This document shows positions 9,306-18,698 of a stretch of DNA of 64,000 nt, in pieces. The position numbers and the translations under genes are program-made. This DNA is from Rhodococcus jostii RHA1 (GTDB lineage: Bacteria > Actinomycetota > Actinomycetes > Mycobacteriales > Mycobacteriaceae), in NCBI RefSeq assembly GCF_000014565.1, contig NC_008268.1:3224001-3288000 (forward strand), written 5' to 3'. A model generated the notes under the pieces. That model was not told the origin of the DNA. It saw only the letters and a program-made list of their open reading frames with translations, and searched no databases. Position 1 is the stretch's first letter. Each line of letters begins with the position of its first letter.

Positions 9306-9932
9306 TTACACCCCGCGTGTCACGCGCCCGGCGAGACCGCCCATCGTCATGTCGTAGAGGACGGTGGCCAGCTCGTTTCGCCGGTCGCGGAGGTCGCGGC
9401 GGAGGTATTCGAGGCTCACCTCGCGGTAGCTGACGGTGAGCACCAGGAGCAGCGCTTCGAGATCGACACCCGGACCGATCGCCGACGGATTCAACGTCAC
9501 ATACGTACGCAACAGGTCGCGGCACCGTTCCTCGATGCGGACCGAACGGTGCGCGGTGAGAGCCAGGTGCGGCGCGTCGTTGAGCAGCGAACCGAGGATG
9601 TCGCAATACCTGTCCAGGACGGCGAGGAGCTGGGACTGCAGCGCCGCGTCCTTCAGGAACGTGCCCTTCGCGACGGCCTGCTCGAGCTGCGTCCCGAACG
9701 TGGCGGTGGTTTCCTCCATGATCTTGTCGATCAGGACCTCGATGATCTCGTCCTTGTTCGCGAAGTACTGGTACACCGACCCCTTCGAGATCCCGGCGGC
9801 CTCGGCGATGGCGTTCGTGCTGCAGCCGGTATACCCCTTGGCCCGCAAAACCTGACCAGTTGCCGACAAGATGCGCGCGACCGTCTCCTGCGACCGCTGC
9901 TGGGAGGGGTCTTTCCGCTGGCCAGTGCCCAT
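9306..9932 (-). CDS. TetR-family transcriptional regulator
   Basis: A 208-residue TetR repressor starting at ATG 9932; the frame is open to 10034 but the extension is not family-like. The HTH is clear: RILSATGQVLRAKGYTGCST, NAIAEAAGISKGSVYQYFANK. The remainder is the helical ligand-binding domain. It is divergent from the DUF2236 oxygenase gene, with a 139-bp shared control region, and probably represses that gene and itself. It runs tail to tail with the kinase gene, about 100 bases apart. Confidence 0.87.
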   Translation of the reverse strand: MGTGQRKDPSQQRSQETVARILSATGQVLRAKGYTGCSTNAIAEAAGISKGSVYQYFANKDEIIEVLIDKIMEETTATFGTQLEQAVAKGTFLKDAALQSQLLAVLDRYCDILGSLLNDAPHLALTAHRSVRIEERCRDLLRTYVTLNPSAIGPGVDLEALLLVLTVSYREVSLEYLRRDLRDRRNELATVLYDMTMGGLAGRVTRGV

Positions 9933-10071
9933 TCGCTGAATCCTCCCGATCTGCCGCACAATGCGACTTGTACCCGTCCGATTCGGTGGGGTGAACTGTA
10001 ACTCACAGCCCCTCGAGCGGGGGCCGAGGCACAAAGACGCCCCCTTCGACTACCGAATCGAGTGCACCGCA

Positions 10072-11304
10072 ATGACAGAAACCCAGTCCCGGGAGTCGGC
10101 GGCCGGCTTCTCCGACTTCACGCCGCCGCGGCGGTTCGACATGGACTCGGAGTGGGGTCGGCGCTCGATGCGGACGCTGTCGCGGTTCGTGCACGGCGAC
10201 CCGGCACCCACCGCGGCGGAGCGGGAACTCCACGCCCGGGCGGTGGTCGGTCAGGACGAGATCGGTGCCGCACTGGCGCGGGCCGTCCTCGTCGACAAGA
10301 CCGTGACGATGGCCCAGTTCTCCCGGGCACTCTCCGACGGCATCGGCAGCGTGCCCGACGCCGCGCCGCCGCTGGTCGCGTTCTTCGATGCAGTGGACAG
10401 TCGGCCGTCGTGGGTCGACGACCGCCGCCTCGAGCACGGGGCCGCCGTCTGCCTGCGCAGCGGCATGACCGGACTCGACCTGCTCGCGACCGGTTCGCTG
10501 ATGAACGGCTACCGCAGCGCGGCCACCTCCCGCCAGCTCGTGGCCACCGGCAGGCTCGTCGGGGACGGCGCCGGTCAGCGGGTCGCCGAGACCGTGCGGT
10601 GGTGGTACGAGTGCGTCCTGCCCGGCGGCATGGACCGCGACCGCCGGGGCTGGCAGTTGTCCGTGCACGTCCGGTTGATGCACTCGTTCGTGAACCTGAC
10701 CCTGCTGCAGGACGAGAGTTGGGACGTGTCCGACTGGGGCATGCCGATCAACCAGTCGGATCAGGCCGGGACGCTCGCCCTCTTCTCGACGACGTTCCTC
10801 GTCGGACTCCGATCGCTGGGCGTGTGGGTCTCCGCCGACGAGGGCCGCGACGTCATGCACCTGTGGCGGTACATCGGCTGGCTGATGGGCATCGACGAAC
10901 ACTGGCTGGTCGACGACGAGAACACCGGACGCCGCAACATGTGCCAGATCGGGATGTTCGCGCCCGGTCCCGACGACAACTCCAGGGTGCTGGCCGACTC
11001 ACTGCAGAAGTCGTGGGCCACCTTCCACTACCCGCATGCAGAGTCCCTGCGACGCCGGCTCAACCGCCAGCGCCTGCTCAGCATCCAGCGGTTGTTCTCG
11101 GGCAAGCGTGGCATGCAGGAACTCGGATTGCCGGTCGTGCCTGCCTGGTACGTTCCGCTGGCGCTGGCGGGGAACGGGACCCTGCACGGTGCAGCCAGAG
11201 TGAGTCCGGCCGTCCGGGACCGCGTCGGCCGCCGCTCCCGGCGGCGAGTCGAGGCGTGGCTCGCCGCCAACGAGACGACGTCGCGGGCTCAGCGGCGCTG
11301 GTAG
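10072..11304 (+). CDS. DUF2236 / MpaB-family oxygenase (latex-clearing-protein-like)
   Basis: A 410-residue protein of the DUF2236 family, which includes the heme-dependent rubber oxygenase Lcp and MpaB. Recognisable parts are SVHVRLMHSFVNLTLLQ (with a candidate heme-ligand His), WGMPINQSDQAGTLALFSTT and LWRYIGWLMGIDEHWL. ATG 10072 is used; the upstream open frame lacks family similarity. No Tat or Sec signal is visible, unlike secreted Lcp enzymes, so it is probably cytoplasmic. The substrate is unknown. The 3' end overlaps the convergent DinB-like gene by 16 bases. Confidence 0.85.
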   Translation: MTETQSRESAAGFSDFTPPRRFDMDSEWGRRSMRTLSRFVHGDPAPTAAERELHARAVVGQDEIGAALARAVLVDKTVTMAQFSRALSDGIGSVPDAAPPLVAFFDAVDSRPSWVDDRRLEHGAAVCLRSGMTGLDLLATGSLMNGYRSAATSRQLVATGRLVGDGAGQRVAETVRWWYECVLPGGMDRDRRGWQLSVHVRLMHSFVNLTLLQDESWDVSDWGMPINQSDQAGTLALFSTTFLVGLRSLGVWVSADEGRDVMHLWRYIGWLMGIDEHWLVDDENTGRRNMCQIGMFAPGPDDNSRVLADSLQKSWATFHYPHAESLRRRLNRQRLLSIQRLFSGKRGMQELGLPVVPAWYVPLALAGNGTLHGAARVSPAVRDRVGRRSRRRVEAWLAANETTSRAQRRW

Positions 11305-11795
11305 ATGCCGCGGACGTACGCCGCCTGCCCGGCATGCTGCAGATCGTCGGAGATGACGCTGATCAACCGGACACCGAGAGTGACTGGCGGATCCCAATTC
11401 TCGTCGACAATTCGGTCGAGGTCGTCCGGGCCGATCGACTGGACGTAATCGACGGTGCGGTCGTGCACGGCATCGTGATACCCCCGCAGGAGGTCGGCGC
11501 CGGTCCGCACCTTCGCCACCTCGTCCGCGGAGTGCCCGTAACCGATGTCGGCAACCGGGAACGGGAGGTCGAGGCGCTCCACCCACCCGCCGGACGTCCA
11601 CACCTGCGCGGTGCCCGCGACACCGGCGACGTGGTCGTCCTGCACTCGCGTCAGATGCCAGATCAGCCAGGCGATGGTGTTCGCCTTCGCGTCCACCCGA
11701 AACGTGAGGGCGTCGGCGGGGAGATCGGCCAGAGTGGAATGCACGGTCTCCTGAATGCGATCGAAGGCGTCGGTCAACAGCGCGCTATGGTCCAC
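11289..11795 (-). CDS. DinB-superfamily (DUF664-type) protein
   Basis: A 168-residue four-helix-bundle protein of the DinB/mycothiol-dependent transferase superfamily. Helix 2 has NTIAWLIWHLTRVQDDHVAG, and further His residues occur in RGYHDAVHD and DDLQHAGQAAYVRG, giving the three-His metal site of this fold. In actinobacteria such proteins are often mycothiol-dependent thiol transferases or of unknown function. The C-terminal 16 bases overlap the convergent DUF2236 gene. Confidence 0.83.
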   Translation of the reverse strand: MDHSALLTDAFDRIQETVHSTLADLPADALTFRVDAKANTIAWLIWHLTRVQDDHVAGVAGTAQVWTSGGWVERLDLPFPVADIGYGHSADEVAKVRTGADLLRGYHDAVHDRTVDYVQSIGPDDLDRIVDENWDPPVTLGVRLISVISDDLQHAGQAAYVRGIYQRR

Positions 11796-12021
11796 GATCT
11801 TCCTTTCGTCGTGTTCACATCACGTTCCACTATGACCCCCCTCGGGCTCACAGAACCGGCACGACATGTCCCCAGTACCCCGGGCGGCCGCCGACCACCA
11901 CGGCCGGGCTACGCCGGTGACGATCCGAACCGCCGAGCGTCACGGCTTCCGGAGATCGCGGTATGCGTGGGCTCGGGTACTGATCGTCTCAGTCAGGTCG
12001 GTGACCGTGGCGGTTCCGTTT

Positions 12022-13110
12022 TCATGACACGGACCTTGCGATCACGGCGTCGAGGTACCGGCTCGCGGCGTCCTCGACGCGGGCGCCCTCGGCGACCATC
12101 GGCCACGCACCGTCCATGCCGCCGACCATGGCCGCGCGGGAGAGGAACCTCTCCCAGAACGCCGGTGACCCGAACTCGCCGCGCCACTGCAGGGCGGGAA
12201 GGGTGACCCGGTGCAGGGTGTGCTCGTGGGTGGTCCCGATCGCGCCGTGCACCTGGTGGACGTTGCGCACCGCCACGGCCAGGGCCTGCGAAACGACGCT
12301 GCGCGCGACCGCAACGCGGAACTGGGACAGCTCGCCGTCGAGGTCGTCGGTGAGGGCGTCGGCGAGCGCGGTGTCCACGGCAGCGCGGGCCAGCACGGAC
12401 TCGGCGGCGATGTCGACGACGAGGTTCTGCACGGACTGGAACTTCGCCAGGGCGCGACCGAACTGGCTGCGGGCGGTGGTGTGCTCAATCGCCGAGGCGA
12501 GCATGCCGTCCATCGCGCCGACGCACTGCAGTGCACGGGCGAGCGCGCCACGCAGGACGTACGCCTCGACGGCCGCGGTGGGTACGGGTGACCAGGAGAT
12601 GCCCTCACCGACGGTGACAGAGCCGGTCGGCACTGCCGAGATGCCCTCAATGGTCGTGATCGTCAACCGGTCGGTTGGCACGTCCGCGAGCTCGTGGGTA
12701 TCGCCGGCGGGGCGCACGCACACGACGGTGGCGGTGGCACCGGCCCACGGGACACCGTGCGCGGTCCCCGAGGAATCGAGCAGCGCGACGGTGGCGGTGG
12801 AGTCGGACGAGTCGTCGATCCCGGCGGCGCGCCGGAGCGGCCCGGCCAGCAGGTCGGTCTCGGCGTACGGGACGGCCACACCGGCGGCAGCCGCGGTGCG
12901 CAGGAGCGCGGCGGCTTCGGCCCAGCCGGCTCCGCTGCCCCCGGCGTCCTCGGGCGCGGTGAGCCGGGCGACGCCGACCTCCCGCAGAGTCGACCACACG
13001 GCGTCGGCGTCGGGCCGGACGTCGGGGCCGGAGAAACCGGAGACGACGTCGGAGAGCATCGCCTGCAGGTCCTCGTCGACGGAGAGGTCGACGGTCGTGG
13101 CGGTGGTCAT
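12022..13110 (-). CDS. Acyl-CoA dehydrogenase, small-subunit-like partner
   Basis: A 362-residue acyl-CoA dehydrogenase homologue whose N-terminal and middle domains are poorly conserved. The C-terminal FAD domain is clear: ARSQFGRALAKFQSVQNLVV, ARAAVDTALADAL and NVHQVHGAIGTTHEHTLHR. In actinobacterial steroid and branched-acid catabolism, acyl-CoA dehydrogenases often work as alpha2beta2 heteromers encoded side by side, and this gene overlaps its larger partner by one base (TGATG). It probably completes the FAD site of the partner. The regulator is likely the divergent IclR protein. Confidence 0.87.
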   Translation of the reverse strand: MTTATTVDLSVDEDLQAMLSDVVSGFSGPDVRPDADAVWSTLREVGVARLTAPEDAGGSGAGWAEAAALLRTAAAAGVAVPYAETDLLAGPLRRAAGIDDSSDSTATVALLDSSGTAHGVPWAGATATVVCVRPAGDTHELADVPTDRLTITTIEGISAVPTGSVTVGEGISWSPVPTAAVEAYVLRGALARALQCVGAMDGMLASAIEHTTARSQFGRALAKFQSVQNLVVDIAAESVLARAAVDTALADALTDDLDGELSQFRVAVARSVVSQALAVAVRNVHQVHGAIGTTHEHTLHRVTLPALQWRGEFGSPAFWERFLSRAAMVGGMDGAWPMVAEGARVEDAASRYLDAVIARSVS

Positions 13111-14288
13111 CAGCGCATCCCCAGTCCCCGCGCGATGACGCCGCGCAGAATTTCGTTGGTGCCGCCGCGGAGCGTGAAGCCCGGGCGCTGGTGGAGGCCC
13201 GCGCGCAGCAGGCCGTGGATCTCGGCGACCGCGGCGGTGCCGTTCGTGCCGGCGAAACCGGGTGCCAGCTCGTCGCCGAGCCGGGTGGAGACGGTGTCGA
13301 CGATGTCACCCTCGGTGGCGGTGCCGAGCAGCTTGACGAGGGCTGCCGGAGTGTCGGCGGGTTCACCGCGCTGCAGCGCGCCGGCGATGTTCTGGCTGAG
13401 GTTGTGCAGTCCGGCCATCCGGGCCACGGTCCGGCCGAGGTCGCTGCGCTCGGGCAGGGCTCCGGTGGAGATCGCACCGATCTCCGCGGCGAACAGGCGG
13501 AACGAGGAGAGGAACCGTTCAGGGCCGCTGCGCTCGAAGGCGAGCTCGGAGTTGACCTGTTCCCAACCGTTACCGAGTGTGCCGAAGACCATTGAGTCCG
13601 CCACGAAAACGTCCTCGAGGACGACCTCGTTGAAGTGGTGGTCCCCCGAGAGGGAGACGATCGGCCGGATGGTGACGCCCTCGCTGCGCAGGTCGACGAT
13701 GAACTGACTCAGACCCGCGTGACGGTGCGAGGTGTCGAGCGGTTCGGTGCGGCACAGCGCGATGAAGGCCTCCGCGTGCTGGGCCCCGGAGGTCCACACC
13801 TTGGTCCCGGTGATCCGCCAGCCGCCGTCGACCTGAACGCCCTTGGTGCGGACACTGGCCAGGTCGGAGCCAGAGTCGGGTTCGGACATGCCGATGCCGA
13901 AGCAGCACTCGCCGGCGGCGATGCGGGGCAGGTAATCGTGCTTCTGCTCCTCGGTACCGTAGCGAAGCAGGGACGGGGCGATCTGTCGGTCGGCGACCCA
14001 CTGCGCGGCGACGGGGGCGCCCACGGAGAGCAGTTCCTCGGTGACGACGAAGCGCTCGAGGTGGGTTCGGCCGCGGCCACCGAACTCCGTGGGGATCGTC
14101 ATCCCGACCCAGCCGCGTTCGGCGAGGCGTCGGGTGAAGTCCTCGTCCCAGCGGGTGAGCCAGGTGTCGATCCAGGGTATGAACCGCCCGGCGTCGACCT
14201 CCTCGGCGAGAAACGCGCGTACCTCGGCACGCAGGGCGTTCATCTCATCGGTCGCCACCGTGGTCGGTGGCGCGAGAGTCGAACTCAT
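13110..14288 (-). CDS. Acyl-CoA dehydrogenase
   Basis: A 392-residue enzyme starting at ATG 14288 (open frame to 14372). The N-terminal domain has GWVGMTIPTEFGGRGRTHLE, the middle domain CCFGIGMSEPDSGSDLASVR and WRITGTKVWTSGAQHAEAF, and the C-terminus HQRPGFTLRGGTNEILRGV. Acyl-CoA dehydrogenases make the alpha,beta double bond of an acyl-CoA and pass electrons to ETF. It is the first gene of a two-gene operon with the gene ending at 12022; a heteromer is likely. Substrate unknown. The promoter region is shared with the IclR gene. Confidence 0.9.
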   Translation of the reverse strand: MSSTLAPPTTVATDEMNALRAEVRAFLAEEVDAGRFIPWIDTWLTRWDEDFTRRLAERGWVGMTIPTEFGGRGRTHLERFVVTEELLSVGAPVAAQWVADRQIAPSLLRYGTEEQKHDYLPRIAAGECCFGIGMSEPDSGSDLASVRTKGVQVDGGWRITGTKVWTSGAQHAEAFIALCRTEPLDTSHRHAGLSQFIVDLRSEGVTIRPIVSLSGDHHFNEVVLEDVFVADSMVFGTLGNGWEQVNSELAFERSGPERFLSSFRLFAAEIGAISTGALPERSDLGRTVARMAGLHNLSQNIAGALQRGEPADTPAALVKLLGTATEGDIVDTVSTRLGDELAPGFAGTNGTAAVAEIHGLLRAGLHQRPGFTLRGGTNEILRGVIARGLGMR

Positions 14289-14462
14289 GGGGCCTCCTGA
14301 TGAGTCCTGCCCGGGCGGCGCCCGGGCGATCGGGGTCGACTGTGCCGCTGTTCGGGGAGTGCGCACAGTCAAATCAAGGGTTAGTCCAGACCGCGGGTCG
14401 CCCTGCCGCGGAGGATGCCCCGCATCACTTGGAAAGTGTCCCAGAAACGCCAGAGATACACA

Positions 14463-14492
14463 ATAGCGAAGCAGACTACGTATATACGCTAT
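14463..14492. promoter_or_regulatory. Inverted repeats in the acyl-CoA dehydrogenase / IclR divergent promoter
   Basis: ATAGCG (14463-14468) and CGCTAT (14487-14492) form 6-bp arms 18 bases apart, and a perfect 10-bp palindrome CGTATATACG lies at 14479-14488 inside. The stretch is AT-rich compared with its surroundings. It is 35 bases before the IclR start and about 175 bases before the acyl-CoA dehydrogenase start, a typical place for autoregulation by an IclR protein. Confidence 0.5.
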
Positions 14493-14526
14493 CTGTTGAG
14501 CGCGAATGCATTGCTACGCTTTCGCA

Positions 14527-15294
14527 ATGACGGAAACTTCTCCGGCCGCCGGTGCCGTACCTTTCGAGCAGGTTCCCGAGCGTCCCCGCCATCGCATGAT
14601 CGACCGGGTCGCGGCAATCCTCGAACTCGTCGCCCGCTCCGGTGCCGGTCTCACCCTCACGGCCGTGGCAAAGGCTCTCAACGCCCCAGTGAGTTCGGTG
14701 CATGGGCTGCTCAACGGTCTCGTCGCCGTCGGCTACCTCGACGAACGCGACCGTGTCTACACCCTCGGTACAGCGCCCTACCTGCTCAACGTCATCGCGG
14801 GACGCCCCCCGGTCACGTCGATAAGTCACGAACAGCTCCAGCAAGTGCACGCCGAGGCCGGACTGACCATCGCGCTGTCCACCTCGGTGGGCGACGACCT
14901 GTTCTACGTTGACCACGTCTCCTCTGAACCGGAGTACGCGTACCTGGCGGAGAACCGCCTGCGGCGCTCCCTGCTGCGCACGTCCGCGGGGTGGCTGCTA
15001 CTGGCCGACCGCGAGCAGCGCGACATCTGGGCCTACCTCAACTCCCGCCCGGTGGCCGACGCCGACTACATCGAGCAGTTCCTCTATGCCCTCGAGGCAC
15101 TACGGGCCACCGGCGTGTGTGCAGCCCCGGGCGTGGCTGTCGAACACGGTGACGGCGTGTCGGTGGCTCTCCGGGAACGCGGCCGAACCATCGCCACACT
15201 CGGTGTGGTCGGCGTTCGCGAGACGATCATAGAGCGGCGCGACGAGCTCGCTAAGATCTGTCTCCGGCACGCCGAGGAGTGGGGCTTTCGCTGA
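14527..15294 (+). CDS. IclR-family transcriptional regulator
   Basis: A 255-residue regulator with an N-terminal winged helix (RVAAILELVARSGAGLTLTA, VAKALNAPVSSVHGLLNGLV) and a C-terminal effector domain (FYVDHVSSEPEYAYLAEN; LRTSAGWLLLA). ATG 14527 fits the family; an upstream in-frame ATG at 14506 is less likely. IclR proteins commonly control acyl-CoA, aromatic or steroid catabolism, and this one is divergent from the acyl-CoA dehydrogenase pair, its probable target. Downstream the sequence turns into gene remnants. Confidence 0.88.
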   Translation: MTETSPAAGAVPFEQVPERPRHRMIDRVAAILELVARSGAGLTLTAVAKALNAPVSSVHGLLNGLVAVGYLDERDRVYTLGTAPYLLNVIAGRPPVTSISHEQLQQVHAEAGLTIALSTSVGDDLFYVDHVSSEPEYAYLAENRLRRSLLRTSAGWLLLADREQRDIWAYLNSRPVADADYIEQFLYALEALRATGVCAAPGVAVEHGDGVSVALRERGRTIATLGVVGVRETIIERRDELAKICLRHAEEWGFR

Positions 15295-15373
15295 CCGCTA
15301 GGCGCGCGACTCCGTGCGAATGCCGAGTGCACGAACGTTCTCACAAGATGTAGGACGAACGCGATCTCTCGGG

Positions 15374-15505
15374 TCAACGCCCCTGATACTTGCCGGCGCG
15401 TTTGCCCGCGAACGCCGTCAGCGCCTCACGGTGGACCTCGGTGTGATGCGCGAGCGCCCACGGAGCGGCCGACTGCTCGAGAGCAGTGACTCCAACGGCT
15501 GGTGC
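15374..15505 (-). pseudogene. C-terminal remnant of an enoyl-CoA hydratase/isomerase
   Basis: Reading the minus strand towards a TGA at 15374-15376 gives APWALAHHTEVHREALTAFA followed by GKRAGKYQGR, a typical crotonase C-terminus. The frame has no start and the rest of the gene is replaced by the IS1634-like remnant that begins at about 15500. It therefore marks the left junction of the mobile-element scar. Confidence 0.5.
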
Positions 15506-16470
15506 TGAGACTCCCGCACCAGGAGAGCTTCGTGCCACTGGGGTCGTTCCCGTTAGTGGAGCACATCGGGTTCGCTCATACCGAGGGCGATCTCACGACG
15601 TTGATGGCGGTGACCAGGGGCAGGATCGACGCTGATCAGACGCGTCTCGAGCTGGAGCCGGAGTCGCAGGTCTGCGCGGGAGGGAATGCGGTGGTGCGCT
15701 CGCACTCCAGCGAGGTCTTGTGGGCCGACCTGGCCGGGACGTACTAGGCGCTGGGATTCGATGAGATCGGCGATGAGACATTCAAAGTCGCTAGTGCGCG
15801 CCCGACTGGTCGAGCCGAACAGCAAACTCGACACGACCGGGCGCTCGAAGACATCAGCGTCCAGGCACCCCCCCGGAACACGATCAACGCCAACCTGGGC
15901 TGTCGTTCATCGTCGCCTCCCGAACCTCCAAGGCCCCCAGGGAACTCGAGGATCACTTCGGCCGCCGCGGTGACACTATCGCCGAAGGTGACACCGCGGA
16001 GCTGACCCGCTCGATGGGCCACGGCCCTGACCGGCGCGACCGCAGGGTGGTGTGGCACTTTGAAGTGGCAGCGCGCCCAACGCGACCGGCGCACCACTAA
16101 CGCGCAGATCGAGCGGGCCCAGCGCGTAGGCGACCTGGCAGAACCACTACGAAGGTAACGATCCGTCAAGGTCACCGGACAGAGCGTCATCCTGGATGAG
16201 GCATCAATCGAGCGGGCCCGCCAGTCCGCCGGCCACAAGGGCTACGTCACCGACATCGAGCCGACCGCGATGGTCGGAAATGCGGTCGTGGCCGCCTAAC
16301 ACACCCTGCGGAAAGTCGAGCAGTTCTTCCGCCTCGCCAAGTCCGAACTGAAGGCCCGACCGGTCTTCCACCGCACCCGCGAGTCGATCGAGGCGTACCC
16401 GACCATCGTGCTCGCCGCTCCAGCCATCGCCCGCCCGCGCCGCGCGGCCAACGCAGCAGAACACTACTGA
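15502..16470 (+). mobile_element. Degraded IS1634/IS1549-type transposase
   Basis: Pieces of an IS4-superfamily (IS1634 family) transposase occur in order on the plus strand but in changing frames and with stops. VEHIGFAHTEGDLTTLMA from the N-terminus is at 15559 onwards. SRTSKAPRELEDHFGRRGDT comes next, then RAQRDRRTTNAQIERAQ, and finally KGYVTDIEPTAMVGNAVVAA, stop, HTLRKVEQFFRLAKSELKAR and HRTRESIEAYPTIVLAAPA. At least two frame changes and three internal stops show that it is inactive. No terminal inverted repeats were identified. Confidence 0.72.
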
Positions 16471-16691
16471 AGCGGCCATGTTTTACGTAGTTATGAATTA
16501 TTCTCTGTAGTTGCGGACTTGAAGCCTGAAGCCTATGGTGTACACCACATCCCAAGCGAGACTTGGTCGCAGTCACACAGGTTCCAGGTCTCGCACCCCT
16601 CCAGCTCGTTCGGCCCTCTAATCACCTCTGATCAAAGGGCTACAGCGAGCGGCAACCCTGCCCCATCTCAGTGTTCGAAAGGTCCAAATCG

Positions 16692-18341
16692 ATGACCGCA
16701 ATCCACGCTCCAAAGAACGACCTGGCACAGTCTGCGGAAACACCTACCTATGACGTCATCGTTGTCGGTGGCGGTTTCGGTGGCATCTATCAGCTACGCC
16801 ATCTTCGGGACCGGGGATTCTCTGTGATCCTCCTTGAAGCCAGTGGCGGTTTCGGCGGGGCATGGAGCCTCAATCGCTATCCGGGGGCAAGGGTGGACAG
16901 CCACGCACCGGTATATCAGTTCACTGACGAATACCTCTGGAAGGATTGGGACTTCTCGCAGATGTACCCCGATCATGAGGAAATGCGTAGCTATTTCAAT
17001 TATGTTGATTCCAAACTGGACCTGAGCAAGGACAGTCGATTCAACACTAAGGTCGTGGGCGCGACGTTCGACGAAGAGCAGCGGATGTGGAGCCTCGAAA
17101 CACAGGACGGAGCCACTTTCCGGGCAAGGTTCGTGGTGTTCGCGACAGGGTCGACCACGGAACCCTACACACCATCCATCCCAGATATGGATGCGTACCA
17201 AGGAGAACTGGTTCATACCGCCCGATGGCGTTCCGATCTGGACATGACGGGAAAGCGCGTCGCGATTATCGGAACTGGCGCAAGCGCTGTTCAGGTAGTG
17301 CAGGAAGCAGGCCCAGTAGTCGAAAACCTCACGGTTTTCCAGCGCACTCCGAATATTTCGTTGCCTATGCAACAGAAGTACTTGGACGATGAGGAACAAG
17401 CCGCCCTCAAGAACAAAATGCCCGATGTTGCCGCGAAATGTCGCGAAACCCACGCAGCGATCGACTACGACTTTGACCCCCGGAGCGGTTTCGAAACCCC
17501 AGAGGACGAGCGCAATGCTGTCTTTGAGCGCCTCTGGAATCAGGGCGGATTCGCATTCTGGCTGGGAAATTTCTCGGACTATCTATTCAATGACAAAACA
17601 AATGCGCTGACATACGAGTTCTGGAAGAACAAGATCAAGCCCCAGATCAAAGACCCAGTCAAAGCAGAGCTGTTGGTCCCAGAAATCGCCCCTCATCCCT
17701 TCGGAGCCAAGCGGCCGGCCCTCCATCAAAACTATTATGAGGTGATGAATCAGACGAACGTCTCTCTTGTCTCCACCAAAGAGACCCCGATCGTCGGATT
17801 CACCGAAACCGGGATTCGCACAGCCGACGGAGTCGAGCACGGCGAGTTTGACATTATCGTTCTCGCCACAGGCTTCAACAACAACACCGGCGCACTAACC
17901 TCGATCGACGTTCAGAACGCGAATGGCGTCACTTTACGTGACAAATGGAGCCAGGGCGTAGACGCGTACCTCGGAGCAGTCACAGCCGGGTTCCCGAACG
18001 CCATTTTCGTCTACGGCCCCCAGAGTCCTGCTGCATTTGCGAACGGGTCCACGAACGCCGAGCTTCAGGGCGAGGTCATGGTCGACTTCTTCGAATTTCT
18101 TCGGTCAAACGGACTCACCCGTTTCGAATCGACAGTTGAAGCGGACAAAGCTTGGACCGCGCACATCAACGAGACCGACGACACGGCGCTATTCAATCGG
18201 GCGAAGTCTTGGTATAACGGGGGCAACATTCCGGGCAAGAAAATGCAGATGCTGCAGTATCTAAACGGCGTGCCGACATACTTGCAGTTCTGGCAGAAGG
18301 AAAAGGAGTCCGGATATACCGATGGGCTGACCGTGTCATGA
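16692..18341 (+). CDS. Flavoprotein monooxygenase, Baeyer-Villiger type (cyclohexanone-monooxygenase-like)
   Basis: A 549-residue FAD/NADPH monooxygenase. The FAD Rossmann motif GGGFGG is at 26-31, the NRYPGARVDSHAP segment at 61-73, the NADP Rossmann motif IIGTGASAV at 192-200, and LATGFNNNTGAL in the second FAD part. The Baeyer-Villiger fingerprint FxGxxxHxxxW(P/D) is present at 169-180 as YQGELVHTARWR, with F replaced by Y and the last position by R. It should oxidise a ketone to an ester or lactone with O2 and NADPH. A Dabb gene overlaps its stop and an SMP-30 lactonase follows. GC is visibly lower than in neighbouring operons and TTA codons occur, which suggests acquisition. Confidence 0.9.
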   Translation: MTAIHAPKNDLAQSAETPTYDVIVVGGGFGGIYQLRHLRDRGFSVILLEASGGFGGAWSLNRYPGARVDSHAPVYQFTDEYLWKDWDFSQMYPDHEEMRSYFNYVDSKLDLSKDSRFNTKVVGATFDEEQRMWSLETQDGATFRARFVVFATGSTTEPYTPSIPDMDAYQGELVHTARWRSDLDMTGKRVAIIGTGASAVQVVQEAGPVVENLTVFQRTPNISLPMQQKYLDDEEQAALKNKMPDVAAKCRETHAAIDYDFDPRSGFETPEDERNAVFERLWNQGGFAFWLGNFSDYLFNDKTNALTYEFWKNKIKPQIKDPVKAELLVPEIAPHPFGAKRPALHQNYYEVMNQTNVSLVSTKETPIVGFTETGIRTADGVEHGEFDIIVLATGFNNNTGALTSIDVQNANGVTLRDKWSQGVDAYLGAVTAGFPNAIFVYGPQSPAAFANGSTNAELQGEVMVDFFEFLRSNGLTRFESTVEADKAWTAHINETDDTALFNRAKSWYNGGNIPGKKMQMLQYLNGVPTYLQFWQKEKESGYTDGLTVS

Positions 18342-18634
18342 CTTTTCATCACGTGGTCGCTATATCATGGACCCGGTCGATCGATGACTCGAATATATCG
18401 GCTTTCGCAATTGCGCTTGATCAGCTGTCCGCCGAATGTACAGAACTGCTACATGCCTACGCTCATGGAAGAGACATCAGTTCGCGCGACGTGAGCAGCG
18501 ACTACGGGATTTCCGCTGCGTTTCATGATCCAACAGGCTATGCCGAGTACGACGTGCATCCTGCTCATATTCGTGCAAAGGAGCTGCTCTCCAAGTTCGC
18601 GGCGAAATACACCGTAGTGCAATTTGAGGCGTGA
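18338..18634 (+). CDS. Dabb-domain (stress-responsive A/B barrel) protein
   Basis: A 98-residue protein that starts inside the monooxygenase stop (ATGA), so the two are made together. FHHVVAISW opens the first strand, SSDYGISAAFHDPTGYAEYD is the central strand with the family's aromatic patch, HPAHIRAKELL is the conserved HPxH helix start and VVQFEA the last strand. Dabb proteins form dimeric alpha+beta barrels; some are cyclases (olivetolic acid cyclase) or small-molecule binders. Here it may bind or process the substrate or product of the monooxygenase. The start of the next gene is 64 bases further, after AAAGGGCAGG. Confidence 0.75.
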   Translation: MTFHHVVAISWTRSIDDSNISAFAIALDQLSAECTELLHAYAHGRDISSRDVSSDYGISAAFHDPTGYAEYDVHPAHIRAKELLSKFAAKYTVVQFEA

Positions 18635-18698
18635 CTAGCACCTAGGATGCGTTAACTCGAAGCTGCAATCGCCATATCTACCACCGAAAGGGCAGGCA

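Noticed and set aside
10062..12206. 714-codon plus-strand frame crossing three genes
   Set aside because: It crosses the DUF2236 and DinB-like genes and has no recognisable domain.
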